Part shown: positions 36,066-46,201 of the stretch, in pieces
How the letters are laid out: each line of letters begins with the position of its first letter
How positions within the stretch are numbered: the first letter of the stretch is position 1
Assembly (NCBI RefSeq): GCF_019929665.1
Contig: NZ_JAHZPZ010000004.1
Location: forward strand, 62,001 to 126,000
Length of the DNA stretch: 64,000 bases
From: Streptococcus infantis
GTDB taxonomy: Bacteria; Bacillota; Bacilli; Lactobacillales; Streptococcaceae
Direction of reading: 5' to 3'
Translations under genes and position numbers: made by a program
The notes under the pieces: generated by a model
What the model was told of the DNA's origin: nothing
Databases searched by the model: none
The model's input: only the letters and a program-made list of their open reading frames with translations

Positions 36066-36659
36066 ATGACATGGAATACACCAAAACCAGGCGATTGGAA
36101 GAGTGAAGAACTCAGTCAGGGGCGCATCATTGACTATAAGGCTTTTAACTTTGTCGATGGAGAGGGAGTGCGCAACTCCCTTTATGTGGCCGGCTGCATG
36201 TTTCACTGTGAGGGCTGTTACAACGTAGCGACCTGGTCCTTTAACGCAGGCATACCTTATACCTCAGAGTTGGAAGAGCAAATCATGGCAGACCTAGCCC
36301 AACCCTATGTTCAAGGCTTGACTTTATTAGGAGGAGAACCCTTCCTAAATACAGGAATCCTCTTGCCTCTCGTGAAACGTATACGTAAAGAATTGCCAGA
36401 AAAAGATATTTGGTCTTGGACAGGATACACATGGGAAGAGATGATGTTGGAGACACCTGATAAACTGGAGCTCTTGTCACTGATTGATATCTTGGTTGAT
36501 GGAAGGTACGATAAAAGCAAGCGTAATCTCATGCTTCAATTCCGTGGCTCTTCCAATCAACGAATTATCGATGTGCAAAAATCCTTCAAAAGTGGGCAAG
36601 TGATGATTTGGGACAAGCTTAATGACGGAAAAGAAAGCTATGAACAGGTGAAGAGATAA
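36066..36659 (+). CDS. nrdG: Anaerobic ribonucleotide reductase activating protein
   Basis: A 197-residue radical-SAM enzyme with the CxxxCxxC motif at Cys44, Cys48 and Cys51 (CMFHCEGC), which holds the [4Fe-4S] cluster used to make the glycyl radical on NrdD. The LLGGEPFLN and DILVDGRYD segments are typical. The start is the ATG at 36066, five bases after the acetyltransferase stop; an eight-residue extension would overlap that gene. Confidence 0.95.
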   Translation: MTWNTPKPGDWKSEELSQGRIIDYKAFNFVDGEGVRNSLYVAGCMFHCEGCYNVATWSFNAGIPYTSELEEQIMADLAQPYVQGLTLLGGEPFLNTGILLPLVKRIRKELPEKDIWSWTGYTWEEMMLETPDKLELLSLIDILVDGRYDKSKRNLMLQFRGSSNQRIIDVQKSFKSGQVMIWDKLNDGKESYEQVKR

Positions 36660-36797
36660 TAAAAAAACAATTGCAGAAACTGTATCTATTATATAGAAGA
36701 AAAAATAAAAATTTGCTCTTCATTTATGCTTTTTTGAGCTAAGGAGCGATAAGAAAACAGTTTCATTCGAAAAATTAAAAAAATCCTGTCAAATCCC
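36660..36797. other. Non-coding spacer between nrdG and the S10 operon
   Basis: AT-rich spacer with no gene. A GCTCTT...TTTTTTGAGC inverted repeat around 36715-36740 with adjacent T run may be the nrdG terminator. Confidence 0.4.
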
Positions 36798-36826
36798 TTG
36801 CAATCGCAGGGGCTTTGTGTTATTCT
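36798..36826 (+). promoter_or_regulatory. Promoter of the ribosomal superoperon, extended -10
   Basis: TTGCAA (36798-36803), 17-base spacer, TGT-TATTCT with the hexamer at 36821-36826. It lies about 135 bases before rpsJ and is the only strong promoter seen ahead of the S10 cluster. Confidence 0.75.
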
Positions 36827-36831
36827 ATTAT

Positions 36832-36955
36832 GGTGCTGTAAATTACAGCCTTAGCTTTGATGCGAGAGGTTGCGACACGCTCGGTTGCATTGCCACGCAA
36901 CGCGCGTCGGTTTTCTTGTGGAGCTAGCCTATTATCTTAAATAGACGAAAAGGAG
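36832..36955 (+). ncRNA. Structured 5' leader of the S10 operon
   Basis: The leader contains CTGTAA-TTACAG (GCTGTAAATTACAGC), then a nested GC-rich stem: CGACACGC with GCGCGTCG outside and GGTTGC with GCAAC inside, around 36868-36908, followed by a T-rich run and a single-stranded stretch to the RBS. A leader of this kind fits autoregulation by an operon-encoded ribosomal protein; the binder is not known from sequence. Confidence 0.55.
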
Positions 36956-36961
36956 AAAAAG

Positions 36962-37270
36962 ATGGCAAACAAAAAAATCCGTATCCGTTTGAAAGCTTAC
37001 GAACACCGTACGCTTGACACAGCGGCTGCTAAAATCGTAGAATCAGCTACTCGCACAGGTGCAGAAGTTGCAGGTCCAATCCCACTTCCAACTGAACGTA
37101 GCCTCTACACAATTATTCGTGCGACTCACAAATATAAAGACTCTCGCGAACAATTCGAAATGCGTACACACAAACGTTTGATCGATATCATCAACCCAAC
37201 TCAAAAAACAGTTGACGCTTTGATGAAATTGGATCTTCCAAGTGGTGTAAACGTAGAAATCAAACTTTAA
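36962..37270 (+). CDS. rpsJ: 30S ribosomal protein S10
   Basis: 102 residues, full length ([39 protein letters not shown]). It is the first gene of the superoperon, behind AAAAGGAG. S10 sits in the 30S head and, as NusE, also joins antitermination complexes. An 82-base spacer with a small hairpin separates it from rplC. Confidence 0.98.
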   Translation: MANKKIRIRLKAYEHRTLDTAAAKIVESATRTGAEVAGPIPLPTERSLYTIIRATHKYKDSREQFEMRTHKRLIDIINPTQKTVDALMKLDLPSGVNVEIKL

Positions 37271-37352
37271 TCTAAAGTTTGAAACCTTGAGCATAAAAAA
37301 CGCTCGTTAAAAACTTTTTGAATAAAAAATATAGAAAAGGAACTATTTTCTC

Positions 37353-37979
37353 ATGACAAAAGGAATCTTAGGGAAAAAAGTGGGAATGACTCAAATCTTC
37401 ACTGAAGCTGGCGAATTGATCCCTGTAACAGTTATCGAAGCAACTCCAAACGTTGTTCTTCAAGTTAAAACTGTTGAAACAGATGGTTACAACGCTATCC
37501 AAGTTGGTTTCGATGACAAACGCGAAGTATTGAGCAACAAACCTGCTAAAGGACATGTAGCAAAAGCTAACACGGCTCCTAAGCGCTTCATTCGTGAATT
37601 CAAAAACGTTGAAGGCTTGGAAGTTGGTGCTGAAATCACAGTTGAAACTTTCGCAGCTGGAGACATTGTTGATGTAACTGGTACATCTAAAGGTAAAGGT
37701 TTCCAAGGTGTTATCAAACGCCACGGACAATCACGTGGACCTATGGCTCACGGTTCTCGTTACCACCGTCGTCCAGGTTCTATGGGACCTGTTGCACCTA
37801 ACCGCGTATTCAAAGGTAAAAACCTTGCAGGACGTATGGGTGGCGACCGTGTAACAATTCAAAACCTTGAAGTTGTACAAGTTGTTCCAGAAAAGAACGT
37901 TATCCTTATCAAAGGTAACGTACCAGGTGCTAAGAAATCTCTTATCACTATCAAGTCAGCAGTTAAAGCTGGTAAATAA
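37353..37979 (+). CDS. rplC: 50S ribosomal protein L3
   Basis: 208 residues. The loop [16 protein letters not shown] and the [12 protein letters not shown] segment are the L3 hallmarks; the long central extension reaches the peptidyl-transferase centre. Translation starts behind AAAGGAA, and rplD follows after 24 bases. Confidence 0.98.
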   Translation: MTKGILGKKVGMTQIFTEAGELIPVTVIEATPNVVLQVKTVETDGYNAIQVGFDDKREVLSNKPAKGHVAKANTAPKRFIREFKNVEGLEVGAEITVETFAAGDIVDVTGTSKGKGFQGVIKRHGQSRGPMAHGSRYHRRPGSMGPVAPNRVFKGKNLAGRMGGDRVTIQNLEVVQVVPEKNVILIKGNVPGAKKSLITIKSAVKAGK

Positions 37980-38003
37980 TAAGGAAAGGGGAATACAGTC
38001 AAA

Positions 38004-38627
38004 ATGGCAAATGTAACATTATTCGACCAAACTGGTAAACAAGCGGGCGAAGTTGTTCTTAACGATGCAATCTTTGGTATCGAACCAAACCAATCTGTTG
38101 TGTTTGATGTGATCATCAGCCAACGTGCTAGCCTTCGTCAAGGAACTCACGCAGTTAAAAACCGCTCAGCTGTTTCAGGTGGTGGACGCAAACCATGGCG
38201 TCAAAAAGGAACTGGACGTGCTCGTCAAGGTTCTATCCGCTCTCCACAATGGCGTGGTGGTGGAATCGTCTTCGGACCAACTCCACGTAGCTATGCGTAC
38301 AAACTTCCTCAAAAAGTTCGTCGCCTTGCGCTTAAATCTGTTTACTCAGAAAAAGTTGCTGAAAACAAATTTGTAGCCGTTGATTCTCTTGAATTTACAG
38401 CTCCAAAAACTGCTGAATTTGCAAAAGTTCTTGCAGCTTTGAGCATCGATTCTAAAGTCCTTGTTATTCTTGAAGAAGGAAACGAATTCGCAGCTCTCTC
38501 AGCTCGTAACCTTCCAAACGTGAAAGTTGCGACTGCTACAACTGCAAGTGTTCTTGACATCGCAAATAGTGACAAACTTCTTGTTACTCAAGCAGCTATC
38601 TCTAAAATCGAGGAGGTTCTTGCATAA
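38004..38627 (+). CDS. rplD: 50S ribosomal protein L4
   Basis: 207 residues, with the extended exit-tunnel loop [19 protein letters not shown]. In E. coli L4 represses the S10 operon; whether it does so here is not known. Its stop codon overlaps the rplW start by one base (TAATG), so the two are translationally coupled. Confidence 0.98.
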
Positions 38628-38923
38628 TGAATTTGTATGATGTTATCAAAAAACCTGTTATCACTGAAAGCTCAATGGCTCAACTTGAAGCAGGGAAATA
38701 TGTATTTGAAGTTGACACTCGTGCACACAAACTTTTGATCAAGCAAGCTGTTGAAGCTGCTTTCGAAGGTGTTAAAGTTGCAAATGTTAACACAATCAAC
38801 GTAAAACCTAAAGCTAAACGTGTTGGACGTTACACTGGTTTTACTAACAAAACTAAAAAAGCTATCATCACTCTTACAGCTGATTCAAAAGCAATCGAGT
38901 TGTTTGCAGCTGAAGCTGAATAA
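38627..38923 (+). CDS. rplW: 50S ribosomal protein L23
   Basis: 98 residues ([39 protein letters not shown]). L23 lies at the tunnel exit and is the docking site for trigger factor and SRP. It is coupled to rplD through a one-base overlap. Confidence 0.98.
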
Positions 38924-38940
38924 TCTAAGGAGGAAATATC

Positions 38941-39774
38941 GTGGGAATTCGTGTTTATAAACCAACAACAAACGGTCGCCGTAATATGACTTCTTTGGAT
39001 TTCGCTGAAATCACAACAAGCACTCCTGAAAAATCATTGCTTGTTGCATTGAAGAGCAAGGCTGGTCGTAACAACAACGGTCGTATCACAGTTCGTCACC
39101 AAGGTGGTGGACACAAACGTTTCTACCGTTTGGTTGACTTCAAACGTAACAAAGACAATGTTGAAGCAGTTGTTAAAACTATCGAGTACGATCCAAACCG
39201 TTCTGCAAACATCGCTCTTGTACACTACACTGACGGAGTGAAAGCATACATCATCGCTCCAAAAGGTCTTGAAGTAGGTCAACGTATCGTTTCAGGTCCA
39301 GAAGCAGATATCAAAGTCGGAAACGCTCTTCCACTTGCTAACATCCCAGTTGGTACTTTGATCCACAACATCGAATTGAAACCAGGTCGTGGTGGAGAAT
39401 TGGTACGTGCTGCTGGAGCTTCTGCTCAAGTATTGGGTCAAGAAGGTAAATACGTTCTTGTTCGTCTTCAATCTGGTGAAGTTCGTATGATCCTTGGAAC
39501 TTGTCGTGCTACAGTTGGTGTTGTCGGAAACGAACAACATGGACTTGTAAACCTTGGTAAAGCAGGACGTAGCCGTTGGAAAGGTATCCGCCCAACAGTT
39601 CGTGGTTCTGTAATGAACCCTAACGATCACCCACACGGTGGTGGTGAAGGTAAAGCACCAGTTGGTCGTAAAGCACCATCAACTCCATGGGGCAAACCTG
39701 CTCTTGGTCTTAAAACTCGTAACAAGAAAGCGAAATCTGACAAACTTATCGTTCGTCGTCGCAACGAGAAATAA
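38941..39774 (+). CDS. rplB: 50S ribosomal protein L2
   Basis: 277 residues starting at a GTG behind AAGGAGG. The conserved C-terminal [13 protein letters not shown] loop, with the His important for peptidyl transfer, is present. A 102-base spacer with inverted repeats (CGCTTAAGCG) follows before rpsS, longer than most spacers in the cluster. Confidence 0.98.
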   Translation: MGIRVYKPTTNGRRNMTSLDFAEITTSTPEKSLLVALKSKAGRNNNGRITVRHQGGGHKRFYRLVDFKRNKDNVEAVVKTIEYDPNRSANIALVHYTDGVKAYIIAPKGLEVGQRIVSGPEADIKVGNALPLANIPVGTLIHNIELKPGRGGELVRAAGASAQVLGQEGKYVLVRLQSGEVRMILGTCRATVGVVGNEQHGLVNLGKAGRSRWKGIRPTVRGSVMNPNDHPHGGGEGKAPVGRKAPSTPWGKPALGLKTRNKKAKSDKLIVRRRNEK

Positions 39775-39876
39775 TTTAAAATTAGTCGCTTAAGCGCTAG
39801 ATAATCCGCCAGCTCGGTAGCGTTCCTTGAGAGCGCAAGCCGCTGTGGTACTATATTTAAAGGAGAAAATAATAAA

Positions 39877-40158
39877 ATGGGACGCAGTCTTAAAAAAGGA
39901 CCTTTCGTCGATGAGCATTTGATGAAAAAAGTTGAAGCTCAAGCTAACGACGAAAAGAAAAAAGTTATCAAAACTTGGTCACGTCGTTCAACGATCTTCC
40001 CAAGTTTCATTGGTTACACTATCGCAGTTTATGATGGACGTAAACACGTACCTGTTTACATCCAAGAAGACATGGTAGGTCACAAGCTTGGTGAATTTGC
40101 GCCAACTCGTACTTACAAAGGTCACGCCGCAGACGACAAGAAAACACGTAGAAAATAA
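39877..40158 (+). CDS. rpsS: 30S ribosomal protein S19
   Basis: 93 residues ([33 protein letters not shown]). S19 pairs with S13 in the 30S head at the subunit interface. RBS AAAGGAG; rplV follows after 11 bases. Confidence 0.98.
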
Positions 40159-40169
40159 GGAGAACATAA

Positions 40170-40514
40170 ATGGCAGAAATTACTTCAGCTAAAGCAATGG
40201 CTCGCACAGTACGTGTTTCACCTCGTAAATCACGTCTTGTTCTTGACAACATCCGTGGTAAAAGCGTAGCCGATGCAATCGCAATTTTGACATTCACTCC
40301 AAACAAAGCTGCTGAAATCATCTTGAAAGTTTTGAACTCAGCTGTAGCTAACGCTGAAAACAACTTTGGTTTGGATAAAGCTAACTTGGTAGTATCTGAA
40401 GCATTCGCAAACGAAGGACCAACTATGAAACGTTTCCGTCCACGTGCGAAAGGTTCAGCTTCACCAATCAACAAACGTACAGCTCACATCACTGTAGCTG
40501 TTGCAGAAAAATAA
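40170..40514 (+). CDS. rplV: 50S ribosomal protein L22
   Basis: 114 residues ([20 protein letters not shown]; the tunnel hairpin region [20 protein letters not shown]). L22 lines the exit tunnel, and changes in this hairpin are known to alter macrolide susceptibility. The loop here looks normal. Confidence 0.98.
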   Translation: MAEITSAKAMARTVRVSPRKSRLVLDNIRGKSVADAIAILTFTPNKAAEIILKVLNSAVANAENNFGLDKANLVVSEAFANEGPTMKRFRPRAKGSASPINKRTAHITVAVAEK

Positions 40515-40526
40515 GGAGGTAAAATC

Positions 40527-41180
40527 GTGGGTCAAAAAGTACATCCAATTGGTATGCGTGTCGGCATCATCCGTGATTGGGATGCCAAATGGTATGCTGA
40601 AAAAGAATACGCGGATTACCTTCATGAAGATCTTGCAATCCGTAAATTCGTTCAAAAAGAACTTGCTGACGCAGCAGTTTCAACTATTGAAATCGAACGC
40701 GCAGTAAACAAAGTTAACGTTTCGCTTCACACTGCTAAACCAGGTATGGTTATCGGTAAAGGTGGTGCTAACGTTGATGCACTCCGTGCAAAACTTAACA
40801 AATTGACTGGAAAACAAGTACACATCAACATCATCGAAATCAAACAACCTGATTTGGATGCTCACCTTGTTGGTGAAGGAATTGCTCGTCAATTGGAGCA
40901 ACGTGTTGCTTTCCGTCGTGCACAAAAACAAGCAATCCAACGTGCAATGCGTGCTGGAGCTAAAGGAATCAAAACTCAAGTATCAGGTCGTTTGAACGGT
41001 GCAGATATCGCCCGTGCTGAAGGATACTCTGAAGGAACAGTTCCACTTCACACACTTCGCGCAGATATCGATTATGCTTGGGAAGAAGCAGATACTACAT
41101 ACGGTAAACTTGGTGTTAAAGTATGGATCTACCGTGGTGAAGTTCTTCCAGCTCGTAAAAACACTAAAGGAGGTAAATAA
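40527..41180 (+). CDS. rpsC: 30S ribosomal protein S3
   Basis: 217 residues with GTG start behind AAGGAGG. A KH domain with the GKGG loop ([13 protein letters not shown]) and the C-terminal S3 domain are complete. It helps form the mRNA entry site. Confidence 0.98.
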
Positions 41181-41183
41181 CCA

Positions 41184-41597
41184 ATGTTAGTACCTAAACG
41201 TGTTAAACACCGTCGTGAATTCCGTGGTAAAATGCGCGGTGAAGCTAAAGGTGGAAAAGAAGTGGCATTCGGTGAATACGGTCTTCAAGCTACAACTAGC
41301 CACTGGATCACTAACCGCCAAATCGAAGCTGCTCGTATCGCCATGACTCGTTACATGAAACGTGGTGGTAAAGTTTGGATTAAAATCTTCCCACACAAAT
41401 CTTACACAGCTAAAGCTATCGGGGTTCGTATGGGATCTGGTAAAGGGGCGCCTGAAGGTTGGGTAGCACCAGTTAAACGTGGTAAAGTAATGTTTGAAGT
41501 TGCTGGTGTATCTGAAGAAGTTGCTCGCGAAGCACTTCGTCTTGCAAGCCACAAATTGCCAGTTAAATGTAAATTCGTAAAACGTGAAGCAGAATAA
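41184..41597 (+). CDS. rplP: 50S ribosomal protein L16
   Basis: 137 residues ([37 protein letters not shown]). It contacts the A-site tRNA elbow. It starts 3 bases after the rpsC stop with its RBS (AAAGGAGG) inside the end of rpsC. Confidence 0.98.
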   Translation: MLVPKRVKHRREFRGKMRGEAKGGKEVAFGEYGLQATTSHWITNRQIEAARIAMTRYMKRGGKVWIKIFPHKSYTAKAIGVRMGSGKGAPEGWVAPVKRGKVMFEVAGVSEEVAREALRLASHKLPVKCKFVKREAE

Positions 41598-41606
41598 GGA
41601 GAAGGC

Positions 41607-41813
41607 ATGAAACTTAATGAAGTAAAAGAATTTGTTAAAGAACTTCGTGGTCTTTCTCAAGAAGAACTCGCGAAGCGCGAAAACGAATTGAAAAAAGAAT
41701 TGTTCGAACTTCGTTTCCAAGCTGCTACTGGTCAATTAGAACAAACAGCTCGCTTGAAAGAAGTTAAAAAACAAATCGCTCGTATCAAAACAGTTCAATC
41801 TGAAGCGAAATAA
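41607..41813 (+). CDS. rpmC: 50S ribosomal protein L29
   Basis: 68 residues, two-helix hairpin ([39 protein letters not shown]). It sits near the tunnel exit beside L23. RBS AAGGAGA. Confidence 0.97.
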
Positions 41814-41837
41814 TAGACTAGGGAAGGAGAAATTTCA

Positions 41838-42098
41838 ATGGAACGCAATAATCGTAAAGTTCTTGTTGGACGTGTTGTATCTGACAAAATGGACAAGACA
41901 ATCACAGTTGTAGTTGAAACAAAACGTAACCACCCAGTCTATGGTAAACGTATTAACTACTCTAAAAAATACAAAGCACATGATGAAAACAATGTTGCCA
42001 AAGAAGGCGATATCGTACGTATCATGGAAACTCGCCCGCTTTCAGCTACAAAACGTTTCCGTCTTGTAGAAGTTGTTGAAGAAGCGGTCATCATCTAA
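41838..42098 (+). CDS. rpsQ: 30S ribosomal protein S17
   Basis: 86 residues, OB fold ([40 protein letters not shown]). It is a primary binder of 16S rRNA. Full length, RBS AAGGAGA. Confidence 0.98.
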
Positions 42099-42123
42099 TC
42101 AAACCTGAAAGGAGAAAACTGAA

Positions 42124-42492
42124 ATGATTCAAACAGAAACTCGTTTGAAAGTCGCAGACAACAGCGGTGCTCGCGAAATCTTGACTATCAAAGTTCTTGG
42201 TGGTTCAGGACGTAAATTTGCAAACATCGGTGATGTTATTGTGGCATCTGTAAAACAAGCTACTCCTGGTGGTGCGGTTAAAAAAGGTGACGTTGTTAAA
42301 GCAGTTATCGTTCGTACTAAATCAGGTGCTCGTCGTGCTGATGGTTCATACATCAAATTTGACGAAAACGCAGCAGTTATCATCCGTGACGACAAAACTC
42401 CTCGCGGAACACGTATCTTTGGCCCAGTTGCACGTGAATTGCGTGAAGGTGGCTTCATGAAGATCGTGTCACTTGCTCCAGAAGTACTTTAA
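42124..42492 (+). CDS. rplN: 50S ribosomal protein L14
   Basis: 122 residues ([40 protein letters not shown]). It lies at the factor-binding side of 50S and is a docking site for RsfS. First gene of the classical spc group. Confidence 0.98.
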   Translation: MIQTETRLKVADNSGAREILTIKVLGGSGRKFANIGDVIVASVKQATPGGAVKKGDVVKAVIVRTKSGARRADGSYIKFDENAAVIIRDDKTPRGTRIFGPVARELREGGFMKIVSLAPEVL

Positions 42493-42499
42493 TCAATAA

Positions 42500-42555
42500 A
42501 AACAAACACAGTCCCCTGGCTTAGCCAGGGTGCCCATTGGGCGTAAGAATAAAAG
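42500..42555 (+). other. Hairpin pair between rplN and rplX
   Basis: CCCTGG-CTTAG-CCAGGG (about 42513-42529) followed by GCCCATTGGGC (42532-42542) lie directly before the rplX RBS. There is no T run, so an mRNA processing or translational control element is more likely than a terminator. Confidence 0.5.
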
Positions 42556-42564
42556 GAGAAAAAA

Positions 42565-42870
42565 ATGTTTGTAAAAAAAGGCGACAAAGTTCGCGTAATC
42601 GCTGGTAAAGATAAGGGAACAGAAGCTGTTGTCCTTACTGCCCTTCCAAAAGTAAACAAAGTTATCGTTGAAGGTGTTAACATCGTTAAGAAACACCAAC
42701 GTCCAACTAACGAACTTCCTCAAGGTGGTATCATCGAGAAGGAAGCAGCTATCCACGTATCAAACGTTCAAGTTTTGGACAAAAATGGTGTAGCTGGTCG
42801 TGTTGGTTACAAATTTGTAGACGGTAAAAAAGTTCGCTACAACAAAAAATCAGGCGAAGTGCTTGATTAA
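42565..42870 (+). CDS. rplX: 50S ribosomal protein L24
   Basis: 101 residues with the KOW motif ([20 protein letters not shown]). It initiates 50S assembly. RBS AAAAGGAG. Confidence 0.97.
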
Positions 42871-42893
42871 TCACGAAGGAAAGGAGAAGTATA

Positions 42894-43436
42894 ATGGCAA
42901 ATCGTTTAAAAGAAAAATATCTTAATGAAGTAGTTCCTGCTTTGACAGAACAATTTAACTACTCATCAGTGATGGCTGTTCCTAAAGTGGATAAGATCGT
43001 TTTGAACATGGGTGTTGGTGAAGCAGTATCAAACGCTAAAAGCCTTGAAAAAGCTGCTGAAGAATTGGCGCTTATCTCAGGTCAAAAACCACTTATCACT
43101 AAAGCTAAAAAATCTATCGCCGGCTTCCGTCTTCGTGAAGGTGTTGCGATCGGTGCAAAAGTTACCCTTCGTGGTGAACGTATGTACGAATTCTTGGATA
43201 AATTGGTTTCAGTATCACTGCCACGTGTACGTGACTTCCACGGTGTTCCAACAAAATCATTTGACGGACGCGGAAACTACACACTTGGTGTGAAAGAGCA
43301 ATTGATTTTCCCAGAAATCAACTTTGATGACGTTGACAAAACTCGTGGTCTTGACATCGTTATCGTTACCACTGCTAACACTGACGAAGAGTCACGTGCA
43401 TTGCTTACAGGCCTTGGAATGCCTTTTGCAAAATAA
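42894..43436 (+). CDS. rplE: 50S ribosomal protein L5
   Basis: 180 residues ([39 protein letters not shown]). It binds 5S rRNA with L18 in the central protuberance. RBS AAAGGAG. Confidence 0.98.
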   Translation: MANRLKEKYLNEVVPALTEQFNYSSVMAVPKVDKIVLNMGVGEAVSNAKSLEKAAEELALISGQKPLITKAKKSIAGFRLREGVAIGAKVTLRGERMYEFLDKLVSVSLPRVRDFHGVPTKSFDGRGNYTLGVKEQLIFPEINFDDVDKTRGLDIVIVTTANTDEESRALLTGLGMPFAK

Positions 43437-43453
43437 TATAGGAGGTATAACTA

Positions 43454-43639
43454 ATGGCTAAAAAATCTATGATTGCTAAGAACAAACGCCCAGCGAAGTT
43501 CTCTACTCAAGCATACACTCGCTGTGAACGTTGTGGACGTCCACACTCAGTTTACCGCAAGTTTAAACTTTGCCGTGTTTGCTTCCGTGAATTGGCATAT
43601 AAAGGTCAAATCCCTGGTGTAACAAAAGCATCTTGGTAA
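43454..43639 (+). CDS. rpsN: 30S ribosomal protein S14, zinc-binding type
   Basis: 61 residues with two CxxC pairs ([20 protein letters not shown]), i.e. the zinc-containing short form, not the longer zinc-free S14. Some streptococci keep a zinc-free paralogue elsewhere for zinc starvation; none is in this window. Confidence 0.97.
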   Translation: MAKKSMIAKNKRPAKFSTQAYTRCERCGRPHSVYRKFKLCRVCFRELAYKGQIPGVTKASW

Positions 43640-43653
43640 TATCATGATACAAA

Positions 43654-43741
43654 GAGCGTAACAACTGCAGCAAAAATAGGAGATTTGGTGCAGGAGCGGT
43701 GCTCCAAGACAAATCTATCTTTTTTGCCCAGGTTGTAGCTC
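43654..43741 (+). ncRNA. Structured RNA element A, upstream of rpsH
   Basis: Five stacked stems: GAGC/GCTC (43654-43657 with 43738-43741), ACAAC/GTTGT, GCAAAAA/TTTTTGC, AGATTT/AAATCT and an apical GGAGC/GCTCC. An asymmetric internal loop (TAGG opposite ATCT) lies between the third and fourth stems, and the apical helix is followed by AAGAC. A second copy with compensating base changes lies at 44263-44352. It is probably a cis-acting mRNA control element; the ligand or protein partner is unknown. Confidence 0.7.
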
Positions 43742-43851
43742 GTGTTCAAAAGAGATTATCTTGTTTGAATGTGTCAATACTATCTGAGCCCAGCTCAATC
43801 ATTAACTAGCAAGTGCAACTTGCAAACTACTAGTAAGAGGAGAAAAATAAA

Positions 43852-44250
43852 ATGGTTATGACTGACCCAATCGCAGACTTCCTAACTCGTATTCGTAACG
43901 CTAACCAAGCAAAACACGAAGTACTTGAAGTACCTGCATCAAACATCAAAAAAGGGATTGCTGAAATCCTTAAACGCGAAGGTTTTGTTAAGAACGTAGA
44001 AATCATCGAAGATGACAAACAAGGCATCATCCGTGTATTCCTTAAATACGGAGCAAACGGTGAACGAGTTATCACTAACTTGAAACGCGTTTCTAAACCA
44101 GGACTTCGTGTCTACAAAAAACGTGAAGATCTTCCAAAAGTTCTTAACGGACTTGGAATTGCTATCCTTTCAACTTCTGAAGGTTTGCTTACTGATAAAG
44201 AAGCTCGCCAAAAGAATGTTGGTGGTGAGGTTATCGCTTACGTTTGGTAA
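43852..44250 (+). CDS. rpsH: 30S ribosomal protein S8
   Basis: 132 residues ([40 protein letters not shown]). S8 is a primary 16S rRNA binder and in E. coli the translational repressor of the spc operon. Here it is flanked on both sides by unusually long spacers (212 and 225 bases) carrying related RNA structures. A second ATG two codons inside is also possible as start. Confidence 0.98.
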   Translation: MVMTDPIADFLTRIRNANQAKHEVLEVPASNIKKGIAEILKREGFVKNVEIIEDDKQGIIRVFLKYGANGERVITNLKRVSKPGLRVYKKREDLPKVLNGLGIAILSTSEGLLTDKEARQKNVGGEVIAYVW

Positions 44251-44262
44251 TTGATGATGTGA

Positions 44263-44352
44263 GAGCGTTAAAAGAATGCAGTGAAAATAGGAAGTTTGTA
44301 GCAGGAGCGATGCTCCAAGACAAACTTATCTTTTTCACCAAATTCTTAGCTC
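44263..44352 (+). ncRNA. Structured RNA element B, between rpsH and rplF
   Basis: Same architecture as element A: GAGC/GCTC, AAGAAT/ATTCTT, GTGAAAA/TTTTCAC, AAGTTTG/CAAACTT and apical GGAGC/GCTCC, with the same internal loop and the same AAGAC after the apex. Stems 2 to 4 differ in sequence from element A yet stay paired. A further small hairpin (TGGCC-TTTA-TGGCC region, near 44437-44452) precedes the rplF RBS. Confidence 0.7.
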
Positions 44353-44475
44353 GAACTCAAATCAAGATACACAGTTCTTAGAGCGTGTTCAGTTCAGCTC
44401 TTGAACTAAACAAGTATCTTAAACCCCGTGAAAACTGGCCTTTATGGCCTGACAATTTAACAGGAGAATAAAAAC

Positions 44476-45012
44476 ATGTCACGTATTGGTAATAAAGTTA
44501 TCGTGTTGCCTGCTGGTGTTGAACTCACTAACAATGACAACGTTGTAACTGTAAAAGGACCTAAAGGAGAACTTACTCGTGAGTTCTCAAAAGATATTGA
44601 AATCCGTGTGGAAGGTACTGAAGTAACTCTTCACCGTCCAAACGATTCAAAAGAAATGAAAACTATCCACGGAACTACTCGTGCACTTTTGAACAACATG
44701 GTTATTGGTGTTTCAGAAGGATTCAAGAAAGAACTTGAAATGCGTGGGGTTGGTTACCGTGCACAACTTCAAGGAAACAAACTTGTTTTGGCTGTTGGTA
44801 AATCACATCCAGACGAAGTTGAAGCTCCAGAAGGAATTACTTTTGAACTTCCAAACCCAACGACTATCGTTATCAGCGGAATTTCAAAAGAAAAAGTTGG
44901 TCAAACAGCTGCTTACGTACGTAGCCTTCGTTCACCAGAACCATACAAAGGTAAAGGTATCCGTTACGTTGGCGAATATGTTCGTCTTAAAGAAGGTAAA
45001 ACTGGTAAATAA
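44476..45012 (+). CDS. rplF: 50S ribosomal protein L6
   Basis: 178 residues, two repeated L6 domains ([39 protein letters not shown]). It lies near the sarcin-ricin loop. RBS CAGGAG. Confidence 0.98.
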   Translation: MSRIGNKVIVLPAGVELTNNDNVVTVKGPKGELTREFSKDIEIRVEGTEVTLHRPNDSKEMKTIHGTTRALLNNMVIGVSEGFKKELEMRGVGYRAQLQGNKLVLAVGKSHPDEVEAPEGITFELPNPTTIVISGISKEKVGQTAAYVRSLRSPEPYKGKGIRYVGEYVRLKEGKTGK

Positions 45013-45095
45013 TGTTGAGTGGTTGATTTTCAACCACCAACCTCATTGCCAACTTTGTGCATAGCACACGATTTAAAATTAAAGAGGTGAAAACT

Positions 45096-45452
45096 GTGAT
45101 TTCTAAACCAGATAAAAACAAACTCCGCCAAAAACGCCACCGTCGCGTTCGCGGAAAACTCTCTGGAACTGCTGATCGCCCACGTTTGAACGTATTCCGT
45201 TCTAATACAGGCATCTACGCTCAAGTGATTGATGACGTAGCGGGTGTAACGCTCGCAAGTGCTTCAACTCTTGACAAAGAAGTTTCAAAAGGAACTAAAA
45301 CTGAACAAGCCGTTGCTGTCGGTAAACTCGTTGCAGAACGTGCAAGTGCTAAAGGTATTTCAGAAGTGGTGTTCGACCGCGGTGGATATCTATATCACGG
45401 ACGTGTGAAAGCTTTGGCTGATGCAGCTCGTGAAAACGGATTGAAATTCTAA
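45096..45452 (+). CDS. rplR: 50S ribosomal protein L18
   Basis: 118 residues starting at a GTG ([20 protein letters not shown]) behind AGAGGTG; the frame is open further upstream but 118 residues is the family length. A hairpin (GGTTGATTTTCAACC) precedes it. It binds 5S rRNA with L5. Confidence 0.96.
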   Translation: MISKPDKNKLRQKRHRRVRGKLSGTADRPRLNVFRSNTGIYAQVIDDVAGVTLASASTLDKEVSKGTKTEQAVAVGKLVAERASAKGISEVVFDRGGYLYHGRVKALADAARENGLKF

Positions 45453-45469
45453 TAGGAGGACACTAGAAA

Positions 45470-45964
45470 ATGGCATTTAAAGACAATGCAGTAGAACTTG
45501 AAGAACGCGTAGTTGCTGTTAACCGTGTTACAAAAGTTGTTAAAGGTGGACGTCGTCTTCGTTTCGCAGCTCTTGTAGTTGTTGGTGACCGCAATGGTCG
45601 TGTAGGATTTGGTACTGGTAAAGCTCAAGAAGTTCCAGAAGCAATCCGCAAAGCAGTAGAAGATGCTAAGAAAAACTTGATCGAAGTTCCTATGGTTGGA
45701 ACAACAATCCCACATGAAGTTCTTTCAGAATTCGGTGGAGCTAAAGTATTGTTGAAACCAGCTGTAGAAGGTTCTGGAGTTGCCGCAGGTGGTGCAGTTC
45801 GTGCCGTTGTGGAATTGGCAGGTGTGGCAGATATTACATCTAAATCACTTGGCTCTAACACTCCAATCAACATTGTTCGTGCAACTGTTGAAGGTTTGAA
45901 ACAATTGAAACGCGCTGAAGAAGTTGCTGCCCTTCGTGGTATTTCAGTTTCTGATTTGGCATAA
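45470..45964 (+). CDS. rpsE: 30S ribosomal protein S5
   Basis: 164 residues with a double-stranded RNA-binding-like N domain ([19 protein letters not shown]) and the [19 protein letters not shown] domain. It contributes to decoding accuracy at the mRNA entry. RBS AGGAGG. Confidence 0.98.
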   Translation: MAFKDNAVELEERVVAVNRVTKVVKGGRRLRFAALVVVGDRNGRVGFGTGKAQEVPEAIRKAVEDAKKNLIEVPMVGTTIPHEVLSEFGGAKVLLKPAVEGSGVAAGGAVRAVVELAGVADITSKSLGSNTPINIVRATVEGLKQLKRAEEVAALRGISVSDLA

Positions 45965-45977
45965 GAAAGGGGATAAA

Positions 45978-46160
45978 ATGGCTCAAATTAAAATTACTTT
46001 GACTAAGTCTCCAATCGGACGCATTCCATCACAACGTAAAACTGTTGTAGCACTTGGACTTGGCAAATTGAACAGCTCTGTTATTAAAGAAGATAACGCT
46101 GCTATCCGTGGTATGATCACTGCAGTATCTCACTTGGTAACAGTTGAAGAAGTAAACTAA
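45978..46160 (+). CDS. rpmD: 50S ribosomal protein L30
   Basis: 60 residues ([20 protein letters not shown]). The start is the ATG at 45978 behind AAAGGGG, 13 bases after rpsE; a longer upstream frame is spurious. Confidence 0.97.
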   Translation: MAQIKITLTKSPIGRIPSQRKTVVALGLGKLNSSVIKEDNAAIRGMITAVSHLVTVEEVN

Positions 46161-46163
46161 TAA

Positions 46164-46201
46164 AGTTTTAGGGGATGTGCATAAGACCATCCCCTAAAAC
46201 T
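46164..46201 (+). other. Strong hairpin in the rpmD-rplO spacer
   Basis: A perfect 14-base-pair stem (AGTTTTAGGGGATG with CATCCCCTAAAACT) around a 10-base loop, without a T run. Two further hairpins (AGTCATC-TTA-GATGACT at about 46208-46224, and AGGAGAGA...TCTCTCTT at about 46243-46266) precede the rplO RBS. Candidate attenuator, processing site or protein-binding leader. Confidence 0.6.
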
